A stretch of DNA of 64,000 bases from Lepas anatifera (GCA_034440635.1 JAOTON010000897.1:930001-994000); one strand, 5' to 3'. Shown: positions 36,258 to 47,583, counted from the stretch's first letter. Program-made: numbers and translations. The notes: generated by a model not told the origin, from the sequence alone.

Positions 36258-37165
36258 CCGAGGGCGTTCTGCAGAAACTCTCTGGACTCGGCGTGCGAGG
36301 TCACTTGAGGTGGTTTATTTCTAATATTCCGAAAAATAGGTATTTTAGATTTCGCGTAAACTCAGTCGTTTCGGATTGGTATCAGCAACAGAGTGGCATA
36401 GCCCAGGATTCTGTGATATGCATAGCCTTGTTTGCAGTTTTGACCAATGATATTGCAGACACTTCCCGCAAACATACGCCATGTGCTTTTCGTTGAAGAC
36501 TTCACAATATGGGTGACAGCGTCTACTACAGCAGCTGAGCAGAGGCGGCTGCAGCTTGGCCTTGACACATTGCAGCAATGAATCACAAGCAATGGACTGA
36601 AATTTTCAAGTTCAAAGAAAAAGTGCATGTACTTCTATAATTGACATTGAGACTGAATACCCGATGTTGTAAATTCGCGGAAATCCGATCGACGTTGTGG
36701 TAGAAACTAGATATATCGGGCTCACACTCAATAAACTTTCATATGTGCCACACATAGTTCACATATGGAGGATTTCCGCAAAAAAATGTTTCGATACGCT
36801 GAAAATACTGAAGGTGTTGACGAGGATGAGATACGGTGCGGATAGAGAAATGCTTCTCATGCTGTACACGTTATACGTTTATCGCCTATATATACGTTAT
36901 GCGCACGTTATACGATCATCGTTATACGCTACGCTGTAAGCTTCTTATGCTATATAGATCACTTATTCGTTCGAAGATCGAGTACGGCTGTGTTGTGTAT
37001 GGGGCCGCTCCTTAGTCCGCTAAAAAGATTATCGATATGTCCATCATCACGATATCAGAATAGTAACAGGGGCGTTCCTAGTTTCACCCATAATAAGCAT
37101 GCTAGTGGAAATTAATGAAATACCGCTACAAATGCGCAGTAAGATACTCGCTTTGCATTAAGCCA
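36258..37165 (+). pseudogene. Reverse transcriptase relic of an RNase H-type non-LTR element
   Basis: The frame has L-S-G-L-G-V-R-G-H-L-R-W-F-I-S-N, then V-S-D-W-Y-Q-Q-Q-S-G-I-A-Q-D-S, matching the RT region before the active site. The usual F-x-D-D position reads as V-E-D-F with a frameshift near 36494. A degraded thumb region follows (G-L-T-L-N-K-L-S, R-x-M-R-Y-G-A-D-R-E-M-L-L-M-L-Y). It is dead, and continues after two MITEs. Confidence 0.75.
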
Positions 37166-37623
37166 TTAAAGGGAATGTGGCACCTTGGTCGAATCCTGGA
37201 ATTTGGTGCAATTAGGCGTACTTTTAACCGAAAATAATGAAACCACTCACGATTTCTCTGAAAAATGTACAATAAGCTCAATATTTTGATTTTTAAAATA
37301 CACCTCTAGAAAAAGAAATAAATATCAGCCTGTGGATGATGTCACGATCTGGCAACCACTACCATACTTGAAACGCTTCAAGGGCGTCGATTGGCTGATG
37401 CTCATCGGGACGTCAGTATATGTCGTCACACCAGTAGCTCACAACAATGGCCGCCGGCGACGGGGGGCTGATGGGGGCTGGTGTCAGGTAGGTTTTAGCT
37501 TTTTTCTACAGAAATATCGAGTTCCAAGACAAATGATATATGGAGTACCGGGTTTTCCGACTTGCTTTACAACTTGGCTATCTGAGTTAAAATCACGTCA
37601 TGAAGGTGTCACATTCCCTTTAA
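37166..37623 (+). mobile_element. MITE family B, copy B5, in the LINE relic
   Basis: Intact ends and TTAA flanks are present. The CRE site is mutated (GGACGTCA). It abuts B6, sharing one TTAA. Confidence 0.9.
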
Positions 37624-37975
37624 AGGGAATGTGGCATCTTTAGAACCTGATTTTAACTGAGATAGCCAAGTTGTAAAGCAAGTCGGAAAACCAGGTGCTC
37701 TGTATATCATTTGTCTTGGAACTCGATATTTCCGTAGAAAAAAACTAAAACCTAATCGAAATGTACTTCTCATGTATCTCTGTGGTTGCCAGATCATGAC
37801 ATCATCCACAGGCAGATGTTTATTTCTTTTCCTAGAGGATTATTTTAAAAATCAAAGTATTGAGCTTGCTGTACATTTTTCAGAGAAATCATGAGTGGTT
37901 TCATTATTTTCGGCTAAAAGTACGCCTAATTACACAAAATTACAGGATTTTTCCAAGGTGCCACGTTCCCTTTAA
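37620..37975 (-). mobile_element. MITE family B, copy B6, internally deleted
   Basis: It is in reversed orientation and joined to B5 through a common TTAA. It lacks the central ~100 bp that normally hold TGACGTCA. TTAA is present on the right. Confidence 0.88.
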
Positions 37976-38540
37976 AATCAGTCACCAACATGCCCCACAT
38001 ACCAAACTTTTTTTGGCGACGCCTGCCTCTGTCAGATAGACAGTGGCTCGCGTGTTGCAACCCGTCACCCGGGAGTGAGAGTCTGTGCCTGGCTGGCACA
38101 GGCTGGTATCGACAGCAGCCTCGTAGAACCACATGAAGCAGCTGTTATTGAACCATAGCTCATCTCGACAGGTAGCACGAACATAGACCTACTCCAACAA
38201 AGCAAAAATTTGCCTCCTGAACCGACGCGCCAGTAATTTATGAACTTGCGTGCGGAGCCGTTCGAAATCCATGTTTGTTTCTATCCAGACGGTTGCAAAA
38301 AAAGTGACAATGGCACAGGGCGTGCAGTTGTTGGTAACGATGTTGAGAAGTTTTCTAGTTTGCCTTACGAAGGATTCATTTTTACCTCAGAGCTGTATGT
38401 CATTTTTTGCTGTTTGGACCAGGTGTCTAAGCTGATGGCGAGGAAGTTTGCGATTTTTACCGATTCGCTGTCTTATCTACAGACATTGAAGCTATTTTAT
38501 TTCTATAATGCGTCATCTCCTTGGCGGGCTATGCTGAAGA
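37976..38540 (+). pseudogene. RNase H part of the same LINE relic
   Basis: The frame from 38240 has D-G-C-K-K-S-D-N-G-T-G-R-A-V, I-F-T-S-E-L-Y-V-I and I-F-T-D-S-L-S-Y-L-Q-T-L. These are the RNase H motifs around the first Asp, the Glu and the second Asp. The normal T-D-G is changed to P-D-G. It lies directly behind B6 and continues the RT relic upstream of B5. Confidence 0.7.
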
Positions 38541-38547
38541 TGACCAG

Positions 38548-38580
38548 ATCTTCTGTGTGCATTGAGTGCACACAGAAGAT
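38548..38580. repeat. Perfect hairpin, 14-bp stem and 5-nt loop
   Basis: ATCTTCTGTGTGCA is followed by TTGAG and then TGCACACAGAAGAT. There is no T-run after it. It is probably a local templated inversion at the LINE breakpoint. Confidence 0.8.
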
Positions 38581-38780
38581 AGCAATATTATTAATTAATT
38601 ATTATTATTGCTTAATTATTCATAAACGTTTATTTTTAATCAAAGCGTACATATTGGAAAGGTACTTAGTAATATGGTGTGGTGAAATGGGGCTTATTGA
38701 GGCAGAATCTAAGGATGGTAAAGTTCATGTTCGTGATAAAACATATGAGCGAATCAGACATTCTTTATTTGTTTAGCTTT

Positions 38781-39417
38781 ATGAACATCCATTCTTGACA
38801 CAGTCTGTGCAATTTTTACCAACCAAAGTGTTATAAATGCTCCTCAGGTGACCGAAGTAACCCACTTACTACGATAGTACACAGAGTGCGTAAGAACTAA
38901 AATACACATGGAAATAGGCATGCAAATGCCTACATTTTGCTAAAATATGATGGTTTACTTAATATTTAGAGTAATCTAGCTTCTAAATTCAACCAAATAC
39001 GTTCCAAATAAACAGGATTTATGGCAAACGACCGTTGGATTTCGGTTTCTTGGCTCTGAACAGAAGAGCTATATCTCCGCGGCGTCAAAACAGGCTTTTT
39101 TTCAATTTTTTACAAATTCAGAATTTCAAATCCAATCCGCGACCCCTATAAATTTTTTAATTTGTATAATTTTGGTACCATTGGACTCAGGAGGTCTCAA
39201 GCAATAGGAAAAACCACCGCCACCCAACAATTTGCATGGTCGGTGCAAAATGAGGCACCCTAATGCACAGTGCACGCTCACCTCTTCTCTTAAATGATGC
39301 GTCCTGAACTTGACCTGAAGACGATGGTTGAATGTATAAGTGGGTCAGTGACAAAATATACTCGTTTTATCAATCTGAATGGTCTTTTCACTTCGATCTG
39401 AACACTGCACATGATCA
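38781..39417. other. Unassigned
   Basis: No gene or named repeat was recognised. Confidence 0.35.
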
Positions 39418-39700
39418 TTAAGCGCGCAAATCACAGCCAATAAACGAAAAAAGTTATCAATTTATCAAGAGAGTACTTGGACACGTTGAAACTGTTTTCG
39501 TTTTATTCTAGTGGGTCCCATTTTTGTCACAAATCACACATGCCTAATCCTGCCATGATTTATTTCAGCATTCAATCACCTGGCTACCAAAATTCTCTTA
39601 ACACCTCTCGAAATTTCACGCACAAGAGCAATTCTCCCATGCTGATGAATTGAACAATATAGATAAAGGTCGATGGAAAATGCCCACATACTTCATTCTG
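39418..39700 (+). repeat. Dispersed repeat P, copy 1
   Basis: It starts at a TTAA (TTAAGCGCGCAAATCACAGCC) and matches 52658-52935 over about 280 bp with many substitutions. The shared blocks include GAAACTGTTTT and ATGGAAAATGCCCACATA. The far end was not found. It may be another TTAA family. Confidence 0.7.
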
Positions 39701-40037
39701 TGTTTATCTTAACGTTTCAACTTTCCTTATATCTCCTTGAGTCTGCCGTCTGGTTCAAACATTTTTTTAGGATCTATTAATAATTTGGGTTAAAGTCCGG
39801 TTTGTATTGCCTACAATGTCAAAGCTTCTCCGCTGAGATAATTTTCTGGGACAGCGCACAGGCCAGGTTCACACTCGCTGCGATTGTTTTCAATATCCTC
39901 TCACCATTATCTTACGAATCTTGGCCACGTGGAAACGCAAAATGATGCTTATCATATTTGGTATTAAAATAAACTTAACCCCTCTTCACAAATAGAAAAA
40001 TCCTCAGATATGTACCTTTATGTTCAGCTGTTGCATC

Positions 40038-40377
40038 CATTGGCGGACGCAGGGGGCCATTCTGGCCATGGCCCCCCAAAGCGCTGGAGGGGGGCAAACT
40101 ATCTTTTGCCGCCCAAACGCCGGGGAAATTTTTGAAAAAAGGTGTTTACACTAGGTCTGTAGAGCAAAAAAAATCTTGGCTCCCACCTCCCTCCCCCCCA
40201 CCCGAGAGCGATCATGTACTTGGAGAGGTAGCTTATACTAGGTCTGTCGAGCACTGAAAAAGGGTGTTTACACTAGGTCTGTAGAGCAAAAAAATCTTCG
40301 CTCCCACCCATTCCCCCCAGGAGGAGAGGCAGACATGGGTTTGGCCCCCCCAAAACTCGGGTCTGCGTCCGCCCCTG
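40038..40377. mobile_element. Small hAT-like MITE G2
   Basis: The ends CATTGGCGGACGCAGGG and the complement of CAGGGGCGGACGCAGAC are flanked by a perfect GTTGCATC duplication (40030-40037 and 40378-40385). A ~110-bp internal segment containing ACACTAGGTCTGTAGAGC is repeated, making it longer than G1. Confidence 0.92.
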
Positions 40378-40964
40378 GTTGCATCTTCCCAAGTGTCTTG
40401 CATTTCTTCATGACGTAGTGGCAGTTACAGATTTTCAAGAGGTGCCGAAAAAAGTGTGGACTGAACTGTTTAACAATTCATCGTTTCAAATATCACGCCA
40501 AATAGCCATCTTGCTTGGCTGGTACAAACTGTTATGGCTGGGGGAGGGAGGGAGGGACAGAACGTTGTTAAAAATACGATCCACAAACATAACGGCAACC
40601 GAAAACCGAATACCATAGGTGCCCTTTGGGTGAAAAGTTGATGGTAAAGTACGCACTCTGAGGCTCCGCTTTCCCCCCACTTACTAAAATTCTAGATCCG
40701 CCCATACGCGGAACCAGGGGGCAAAGGGGAGGGACAGATGCAGTTTCCCCGATCGATCCTCGGCGCCCCCTGAAAGGTCGATGGCACTCGCCTGAAATGG
40801 TGCTTCCCACCCTTCCCCCAGGATGCAAAAATCGGTGTTCACCGATAGGATTTTACGCCCACCTGATAGGTTTTTCCGGTAAAAAGTGGCGCCCCCTGCT
40901 CTGGATGGCGCCCCCGGAAAGGTGCCCCCCCTCCGATTGGCAATCCTGGATCTGCCTATGGATC

Positions 40965-41148
40965 CGTCACTGTTTAAGAGCAAACAATTCACAGGAAAAG
41001 CAGGAAAATATCAAATGTTAGCGGGTAGTGGTGCGGCCAAGATAATTGATGATACTAACAAATTTTTAGTTATGTGGATACAATTATTTGGTGGCCACGC
41101 GGGATTGGAAGGGCATCCCCGGCTTCCTATGAAATGGGCAGTGTGCTA
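40965..41148 (+). mobile_element. 3' end of a LINE 1-related element
   Basis: GGGTAGTGGTGCGGCC, GGAAGGGCATCCCCGGC and AATGGGCAGTGTGCTAAAAAA follow the order of the LINE 1 3' untranslated region at 19118-19257. No coding sequence remains. Confidence 0.65.
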
Positions 41149-41320
41149 AAAAATATTTCGTCAAGTCAATATCAAATTATCAACATTTAGTTCTATACAG
41201 TGCACTGTTCACTGCAGTGATACAAGAGTGCTCTGTCCTTTTTCTGTGGGTTTATGACAACCGGTAGGGGTCGTTTTAGCCTCAAATATGCCTTTTGTGG
41301 TATTTATTTGGCCATTTGGT

Positions 41321-41530
41321 CGCCCCTGTAGCTCAGTTGGTAGAGCGTGGGGCTCCGGCCCGCTGCTGAGAAGCATGCAGTGGCAGTGCATGTCCAGGCT
41401 TGGGATCGGTTCCCCTGAGACGCTCCGGCGCTCAATCATTTGCCCGACGTAGGTCGGATGGCAACCGACTGGTGAGAGGGTGACCTGAGCGGGGCGGCCG
41501 TCCCTGTGCTTTGTGGGATGTTAAACTTTG
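41321..41530 (+). repeat. tRNA-derived SINE (second family)
   Basis: The head reads GCCCCTGTAGCTCAGTTGG TAGAGC, a near-perfect box A, and a weaker box B-like GGGATCGGTTCCCC follows about 70 bp on. The spacing is too long for a plain tRNA and a conserved-looking tail ends GGATGTTAAACTTTGG. A pseudo-tRNA is the alternative. Confidence 0.6.
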
Positions 41531-41939
41531 GCTTCTAAATTATCTCTTCATTGTGGGAGTTGCTCGTTCGGGTGGTGGGGTCAGGGTCTCCGTCAAGAGT
41601 CCCTTGATGACTCTAGTGAGACTCCGACTCCACCAGCCGTACTGGGAAGAACTTGGACAAAATTTATGAAAAAAATATTTTTTAGCACAAAATAAAATTT
41701 GACCCTTTTGGCCTTTTTCAAACCCGGTTTGGCCTTTTTCCGTCGAAAAACTCGCAGTCCTGGGCAGCATCTCTAATCTTTAGAATATGGAATCAAAAAT
41801 TGGGAGACATTTTTTAACACTAGCACGTCTAAATTTTATTAACCCCCCTCCAAATAGGGGTTTGATCCACCGAAGACATGATAATGGTCAGCACAAGAAA
41901 ATCTTCCCCCACTGAGTTTTCCTTAAAAATTCTCTGCTC

Positions 41940-44110
41940 TGCTCTCCAGGTGGCGCCATTCCTATCCATGGGTGCTTATTCTTTCCAGAGGGGGCGCCTT
42001 TTCTCTGGGGGGGGGCGCCTTTTGCTATCCATGGGTGCCTGTGCTAACTGGAGGGCGCATATGATATCCAGGGGCGCCGTTACTCCTCAATTGGAGGTGC
42101 CTTTTCTGTCCAGGGGCGCCTCTGCTGTCTAGGGGTCGCCTTTGCTATCCAGAGGGGCACCTTTACTCAAGGGGGTGGGCGCCTTTTGCTGTCCAGGGCG
42201 CAGCTTTGATGTCAGGGGGCGCCATTCATATTTGAAAGTGTATTTTATTTTACACAGAGGGTACTACCTCTTCAGATAGGCGATGTGTCTGATTTTCTCT
42301 TGACCGGCCGGGGGCGCCGGCCAAATCCGGGGGTGCCACCCAAATCCGTGGGGCCTCTCTGGACGAGGTCAAAACCAGGTGTGCAAAAATATACTTTTGT
42401 ACGCCATCATTTTTTCAAGGTGTGCAACTCCACACCCTGTCCCGCAGACTCCGCCGTCCCTGCCGCCGTTGCTCTCCTGGGGGCGTCTTTTTCTCTCCAG
42501 GAGGCACCTCTGCGCTCCAGGGGGCGCCTTTCCTATCCAAGAGCGCCAATACTATCCAGGAGAGTGCCTTTTCCCTGCGGTGGGCGCCTTTTGCTGTCCA
42601 GGGGTGCCTGTTCTAACCACGGGGCGCATGTGATATCCAGAGGCGCCGTTTCTCTTCTTCGGAGGTGCCTCGGCTATCCAGGAGGCGCCTACGCTATCCA
42701 AGGACGCCTATGCTATCCAGAGGGGCACCTTTGCTCCATGGGGGCGCCTTTTGCTTTCCAGGGCGCAGCTTTGATGTCAATGGGTGCCATTCATATCTGA
42801 AAATGTCTTCCTCACAGAGGATCCTACCTCTTCGGGTAGGAGGTGATCAGGCTTGATATTCTCTGACCGGCCGGGGCGCCGGCCAAATCCGGCAGTGCCG
42901 CCCAAATCCGTATCGGGGGGGGGGCGCCTCTCCGGGCATGGTCAAAACCAGGTGTGCAAAAATATACTTTTGCACACCCTCATTTTTTCATGGTGTGCAA
43001 CTGCAGACCCTGTCCCGCGGAATCCGCCGTCCCTTCCGCCCCTGCTCTCAAGGGAGCGCCTTTGCTATTCAAGGGAGCTTATGCTTTTCAGAGGGGTGCC
43101 TTTGCTCTATGGGGGCGCCTTTTGGTGTACAGGAGTGCCTGTGCTAACCAGAGGGCGCCTATGCTATCCAGGAACGTAGTTATTCCTCTACTGGGGGCGC
43201 ATTTTTCTATCCAGGGGCGCCTCTTGTTGTCTAGGGGCGCCTTTGCCTTCCAAGGGCGTCTATGCTATCCAGAGGAGTGCCTTTACTCAAGGGGGTGACG
43301 CCGTTTGCTTTCCAGGGCGCAGCTTTGATGTCAAGGTGCGCCATTCATATATGAAAATGTCTTTTTCACAGAGGATCCTCCTCTTTGGGTAGGCGGTGAT
43401 TAGGCTTGATTTTCTGTGACCGGCCGGGGGCGCCGGCCAAATCCGGGGGTGCCACCCAAATCCGTGGGGGGGGCGCCTCTCTAGACCAGTTCTAAACCAG
43501 GTGTGCGGAAGATACTTTTGCACATCAACATTTTTAATGGCGTGCAACTGCAGACCCTGTCCCGCGGAATCCGCCGTCCCTGCCGCCGTTGTTCTCCGGG
43601 GGCGTCTTTTTCTCTCCAGGAGGCACCTCTGCTCTCCAGGGGGCGCCTTTCCTACCCAGGGGCGCCTATGTTATCCAGGGGGCGCCAATTCTCTGCAGGG
43701 GGCGCCTTTTGCTGTCCAGGGGGCGCATGTGATATCCAGGGGCGCCGTTTCTCTTCTTCGGAGGCACCTCGGCTGTCCAGGAGGTGCCTACGCCATCCAA
43801 GGGCGCCTATGCTACCCAGAGGGGTGCCTTTACTCAAGGGGGGGCGCATTTTCTGCCCAGGGCGCGGCTATGATGTAAGAGGGTGCCATTCATATATGAA
43901 AATGTCTATTTTTCACAGAGGATCCTACCTCTTCAGGTAGGCGGTAATTAGGCTTGATTTTCTCTGACCGGCCGGGGGCGCCGGCTGAGGCCGGGGGGAG
44001 GGGGCGCCTCCCTGGACAAAGCCAAAACAAGGGGTGCAAAAAGATACTTTTGCACCACTTGAAAAAAATCGAGTGGTGCAACTGCACCACTTGCACCCTG
44101 GAATCCGCCG
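41940..44110. repeat. Minisatellite III and ~550-bp higher-order repeat, inside F
   Basis: The ~20-bp unit is GGGGGCGCCTTTGCTATCCA. On top of this, a ~550-bp module ending in CCGCCGTCCC recurs four times (42451, 43024, 43571, 44105). The module holds the right-terminal sequence of F, including CTACCTCTTCAGGTAGG and CCGGCCGGGGGCGCCGGCC. Open frames here are repeat by-products. Confidence 0.9.
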
Positions 44111-44124
44111 TCCCTGACTCTGAT

Positions 44125-44560
44125 TCACACTAGGGGCCCCTGAGCTGGTCTTGAATAGATGGGAAATAAGGACACAGTGCAAGCTCCCCTTGTAAAATGG
44201 AGCTAACGAAGAATGAGCCGTCATCGCTAAAATGGCTTGTGATGCATAGGCACCCCGGGTTAAATAAATTGCTTATTATACTGGTGGATTCTGGGGAAAA
44301 GGCATGTGCCCCTGAGCTCAGAGCACAGTCCCCTGAACCAGGATTTGTACTAATTAATTTAAATGAATGAAGAACTAGTTTCTCACAATTTTCAGCCCTA
44401 TCCAATCTACCAGCCTGTTTACTTTTTCTTTACTTGAAAACATGGAACTTTTAAACGCGTTAAAAAGGTATCTCCCAAATTACTCCGACAACAAAAATTG
44501 TATCCGTCCAATGCCACTATGCCACACCTCCTCCTACGGCCCTTGTGGGAGCTGCGGAAC
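44125..44560. other. J sequence between F-long and C3
   Basis: It includes a stretch similar to 36000-36090. No gene was seen. Confidence 0.5.
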
Positions 44561-45592
44561 TTAACCCTCGCCCCACCAGGGGGGCATCGATGGCCCCCGA
44601 AGGTTTTTCCGGGATAGCAGAAAAACGACGAGGCGCAGCACCGCGGTTGAGGGCTCTACCTCTCACTGCATCATTTTCCCATCATCCCTGAAATTTTTTA
44701 CCCCGAGTCACCCAAGGTCAGGTCACCAGACGAGGTCAACCAAGGTCACCTCACTTCACCTTTAGAGCTCTGTAAGAGCTACATTTCAAAGTCGATCGAT
44801 TTGAAACTTCCTACACTTCATGACCCCTCCAGGGTCTATAAGGTGTATATCCGAGATTTTTTTATTTCGTGCCCTGAGGTCAGGTCACGAGGCGACCTCT
44901 CCCATTAGAAAAGCATGGGGAAAATCTGTTTCATGATATAAAAGCCACAAAAATGATTGCAAATACTCAGACTGCTCAGAACAGCGTTTTTGGACACCCT
45001 TTTACGGGTCCCAGGGGTCATATTTGCCCTTTGACTTTTCCAAGGTCATCCAAGGTCACCAGAGGTCAAAAACAGTATTTTGACAATAACTTTTGACCTA
45101 ATTAAGCTAGAGCGGTAAAACAAACACCATCGTGTTTGTCTTGTCACTGGCTTTCATTTGATATACGGCAAGGTCACTGTTTGACCTTTCGTGACCTCAG
45201 GTCATATTAGGTCACGAGGTGACCTCTGGAGGTCAAACCACTGGCGGGAAGGTCTTTACGTTCCACATAGCGGAAAAAGTACTGGCAATTTTCTATCAAA
45301 TATACTTTACCAGGCCTCAATAGCTCTAATGACATAAGAGTTATGCCCAGTTTGCTTAATCATCGCATATTTGAGTGAAAATAGCCGATCTTGACCTAAT
45401 TTGACCTCTGGAGGTCAAACCATTGACCTGAGCACTAAAATATGGGAAATAATTTCTTACTGAATTCACGCGAGCTTTCTATTGCATTTTGCAGATTTGC
45501 GCTAATTCCCATATTTTCGGAGTTAGAGGGGGGCCATCGATGGCCCCCGGTGGGGCGAAGGTGGCGCCGGACCCCGGTGGAGCGCGGGTTAA
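44561..45592 (-). mobile_element. MITE family C, copy C3, nested in J
   Basis: It is in reversed orientation to C1 and C2: it starts TTAACCCTCGCCCCACCAGG and ends CGGTGGAGCGCGGGTTAA. TTAA is on both sides. It is very similar to C1 throughout. Confidence 0.9.
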
Positions 45593-46006
45593 CACGCCTT
45601 CAACCGGGCTCACTCGTCACGACACAACCAGTGGGCATAACAAATAAATTTTCGACTCCAATATGTCTTATCTTGCACATAGTGACAGATATCACAGGCT
45701 CCGCTGAATTCTCTGATGTAAAGTTCTTGCATGAGTTGGCTGATTTGTCCTTAAATCTATCTCAAAAAGTCGTGCTCTAGGTATTTTGATGAGATTTCGG
45801 AGACACTTTTCTTTGTTCTGGTTTTTATTCAGTTTTCCTTCTCCGTCAATGCTTCATTTGCATTTTTCTTGGACCAAAAGTACCCAAAAGTTGATATTAA
45901 CTAAGATATAGTAAGTTTTTTAGGTTACGTTAAAAGTGCCCTTTCTCTCCCGGGGTGCCCCTCAAAGGTGGTGTGCCCCCACACCAAAACTTTGGCTGCG
46001 CCCCTG
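45593..46006. other. Right part of J, no gene
   Basis: No recognised domain. The element's right end closes this stretch. Confidence 0.45.
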
Positions 46007-46241
46007 ATTGTGGAAAGATTTAAAGCTCAGATTTGATTATTTTAAGACGTGTATGTAGCTTTGCGATGTCGCCTAAAAAATACCTGCCGAACATTGAAAT
46101 AAAATGTTCCCTGTGCTATAAAAGGCACAAAAAAGCGATGAATAACAGATTTGGTGCGATGAAGGGGTGCCGCCCCCCCCCAACGCTGCCGCCCCCTACC
46201 GGCTGAGCACCCCCAAAGATGTTTGGAAAATTACACCCCTG

Positions 46242-46483
46242 CTCATGAGCACATTGCATTCTGAAAGTGGTGGCACGTTTTCTGATTGGAGCATTTTGAA
46301 GTGTGAAATGAGGAGTGGAGTGTGCATGTGCACTAAGACCGTTCCATTTTGGGGCAACTGTTTTAATACACTCGTTGTGCCCCTAATCACATTCCCTGGT
46401 TTCAGTTTAAGGGTACCATTTTTATCAAAATCGGATAATATTTTGACTATCCCATCGAGCTTGAAAAATTTGTTTTCCAACAT
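46242..46483 (-). pseudogene. N-terminal half of the reading frame split by K
   Basis: The frame starts at ATG 46483-46481 and is open through the CTCATGAG duplication, where K interrupts it; it continues at 24944-24800. It reads like a soluble protein (F-K-L-D-G-I-V-K-I-L-S-D-F-D) but matches no family I know. Whether an intron or upstream exon exists is not visible. Confidence 0.4.
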
Positions 46484-47337
46484 TTATTGCCATATTGGAA
46501 AAACGAACCATGAAGGTAAGGAACCACAATAGGTATTCATTTTGATCGCATTGATCTGGGGTAGCGGAAAATAACTATCGGTTGTAAAATTGATAATTCG
46601 GTGTCAGTTGTAAAGTGATTATTCGGGAAATAATGTATGTTAAATTTTCCATATTCTGCGGCCTAGCACCCGATTCGGAGCCTACACTCGCCAAAAGCAG
46701 AAACAGCACCATGTGCAGTCTTTCAGCTTTTGCATCACTGGAGATATTTGATGAGGTTTAAATAGTCATGAATTAAGTGTTTCAACAAATAGAAAATCAC
46801 TCACGATATTCCAAACCCATTTTAATATTCGGGACTTGAGTGCGTCGGAGGGGATCGTTGCGTGACTTTATCAGTAGCAAGTTCCGAACACTGTATATTG
46901 TCAACACATCCACAATAAAATTATCGTCTTAAAATGTTCGAAGGCGTAACGGATGCTACGAAACACCCTCAGCAGCACAAAAATGAGTATGGGAAGCATG
47001 GGGCTCTGCACCATCAAGATAACCATGCTCCATACGTTTCCGATTATCTCTTGTGAGGTGCGACATTTCGGCACGGTTTCGCTCCTAAAATACGTACTTG
47101 TACACGTACATATACACATACTTGTTAATGTACTTGCTTATACATGCAAGTATCGAAAATACAAACACTGTCCTAAAGATGATTTTCAGCACGACGGAGT
47201 GAAAAACACCATCAAAAGCACAATAGTGAATATTTTGGATACACAAGGCTTTTTGCACAAACTTGATCACAACCGTGCTACAATCGTTTCACTGCCTCTT
47301 TTTCAGATTTAGAACTTGTGAACAGTGTCGTTCCACG
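46484..47337. other. Unassigned
   Basis: No gene was recognised. A stretch near 47090-47150 is rich in ACATAC-like simple sequence. Confidence 0.35.
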
Positions 47338-47583
47338 CCGTGGCGTCGCCACGGGGGGGGGGCAGGGGGCCTGCCCTCCCCACTTTTTGGCCAAAAATTT
47401 CCTGATCTCGGTCAAAATGGGAGAAAACCGGACATTCTTATAACCAGCCGCTGCAGAAGGCAACGAGGAGCCCAAATTCGAGCAGTATTTGGCCCTGACG
47501 TGGAAAGTTTTTGTCAGTGTCAGTTTGAAGTTTGGCTGGACCCCCACTTTTTGCCGGTGGCGACGCTTATGGCTCCACGGCTT
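47338..47583. mobile_element. Small G/C-ended MITE-like element
   Basis: The left end CCGTGGCGTCGCCACGGGGG is mirrored at the right by CGGTGGCGACGC and GCTCCACGG. The left arm seems to have lost about 8 bp. No clear target duplication was read. Confidence 0.5.

Larger units (their letters stand above)
36153..44116 (+). mobile_element. Element F, long copy, nested in J
   Basis: The left end is CAGGGACGGCGGATTGCA and the right end is GGAATCCGCCGTCCCTG. The perfect 8-bp duplication ACTCTGAT lies at 36145-36152 and 44117-44124. This is hAT-like. Inside are a dead LINE with B5 and B6, P1, G2, a LINE 3' end, a SINE and minisatellite III. F-short shows what the element looks like without the expansion. 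Confidence 0.85.
34633..46006 (+). mobile_element. Element J: hAT-like composite nested in K
   Basis: It starts CAGGGGCGCAGCCAGGGAGG and ends with the complement of CAGGGGCGCAGCCAAAGTTT. The flanks are ATCGTGAA and ATTGTGGA (6 of 8 match). It holds minisatellite II, F-long and C3. No transposase was seen. Confidence 0.75.
24953..46241 (+). mobile_element. Element K: giant composite hAT-like element with minisatellite
   Basis: The left end is CAGGGGTGTAATTTTCTATC and the right end is the complement of CAGGGGTGTAATTTTCCAAA. Both are directly flanked by the same 8 bp, CTCATGAG (24945-24952 and 46242-46249). An 8-bp duplication with CAGGGG ends is the hAT signature. The present length, 21.3 kb, comes from nested insertions: a LINE end, L, F-short, B3, A5, B4 and J. 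K's own sequence is mainly a ~20-bp minisatellite. No transposase was seen, so it must be moved in trans. K2 at 61148 is a second copy. Confidence 0.85.

Noticed and set aside
41321..41420. A functional tRNA gene
   Set aside because: Box A is good, but the distance to box B and the lack of a closed acceptor stem do not fit a tRNA. A SINE head is more likely.
42285..43940. Overlapping frames up to 171 codons in minisatellite III
   Set aside because: They result from the G/C-rich repeat, which contains few stops. The peptides are themselves repetitive.
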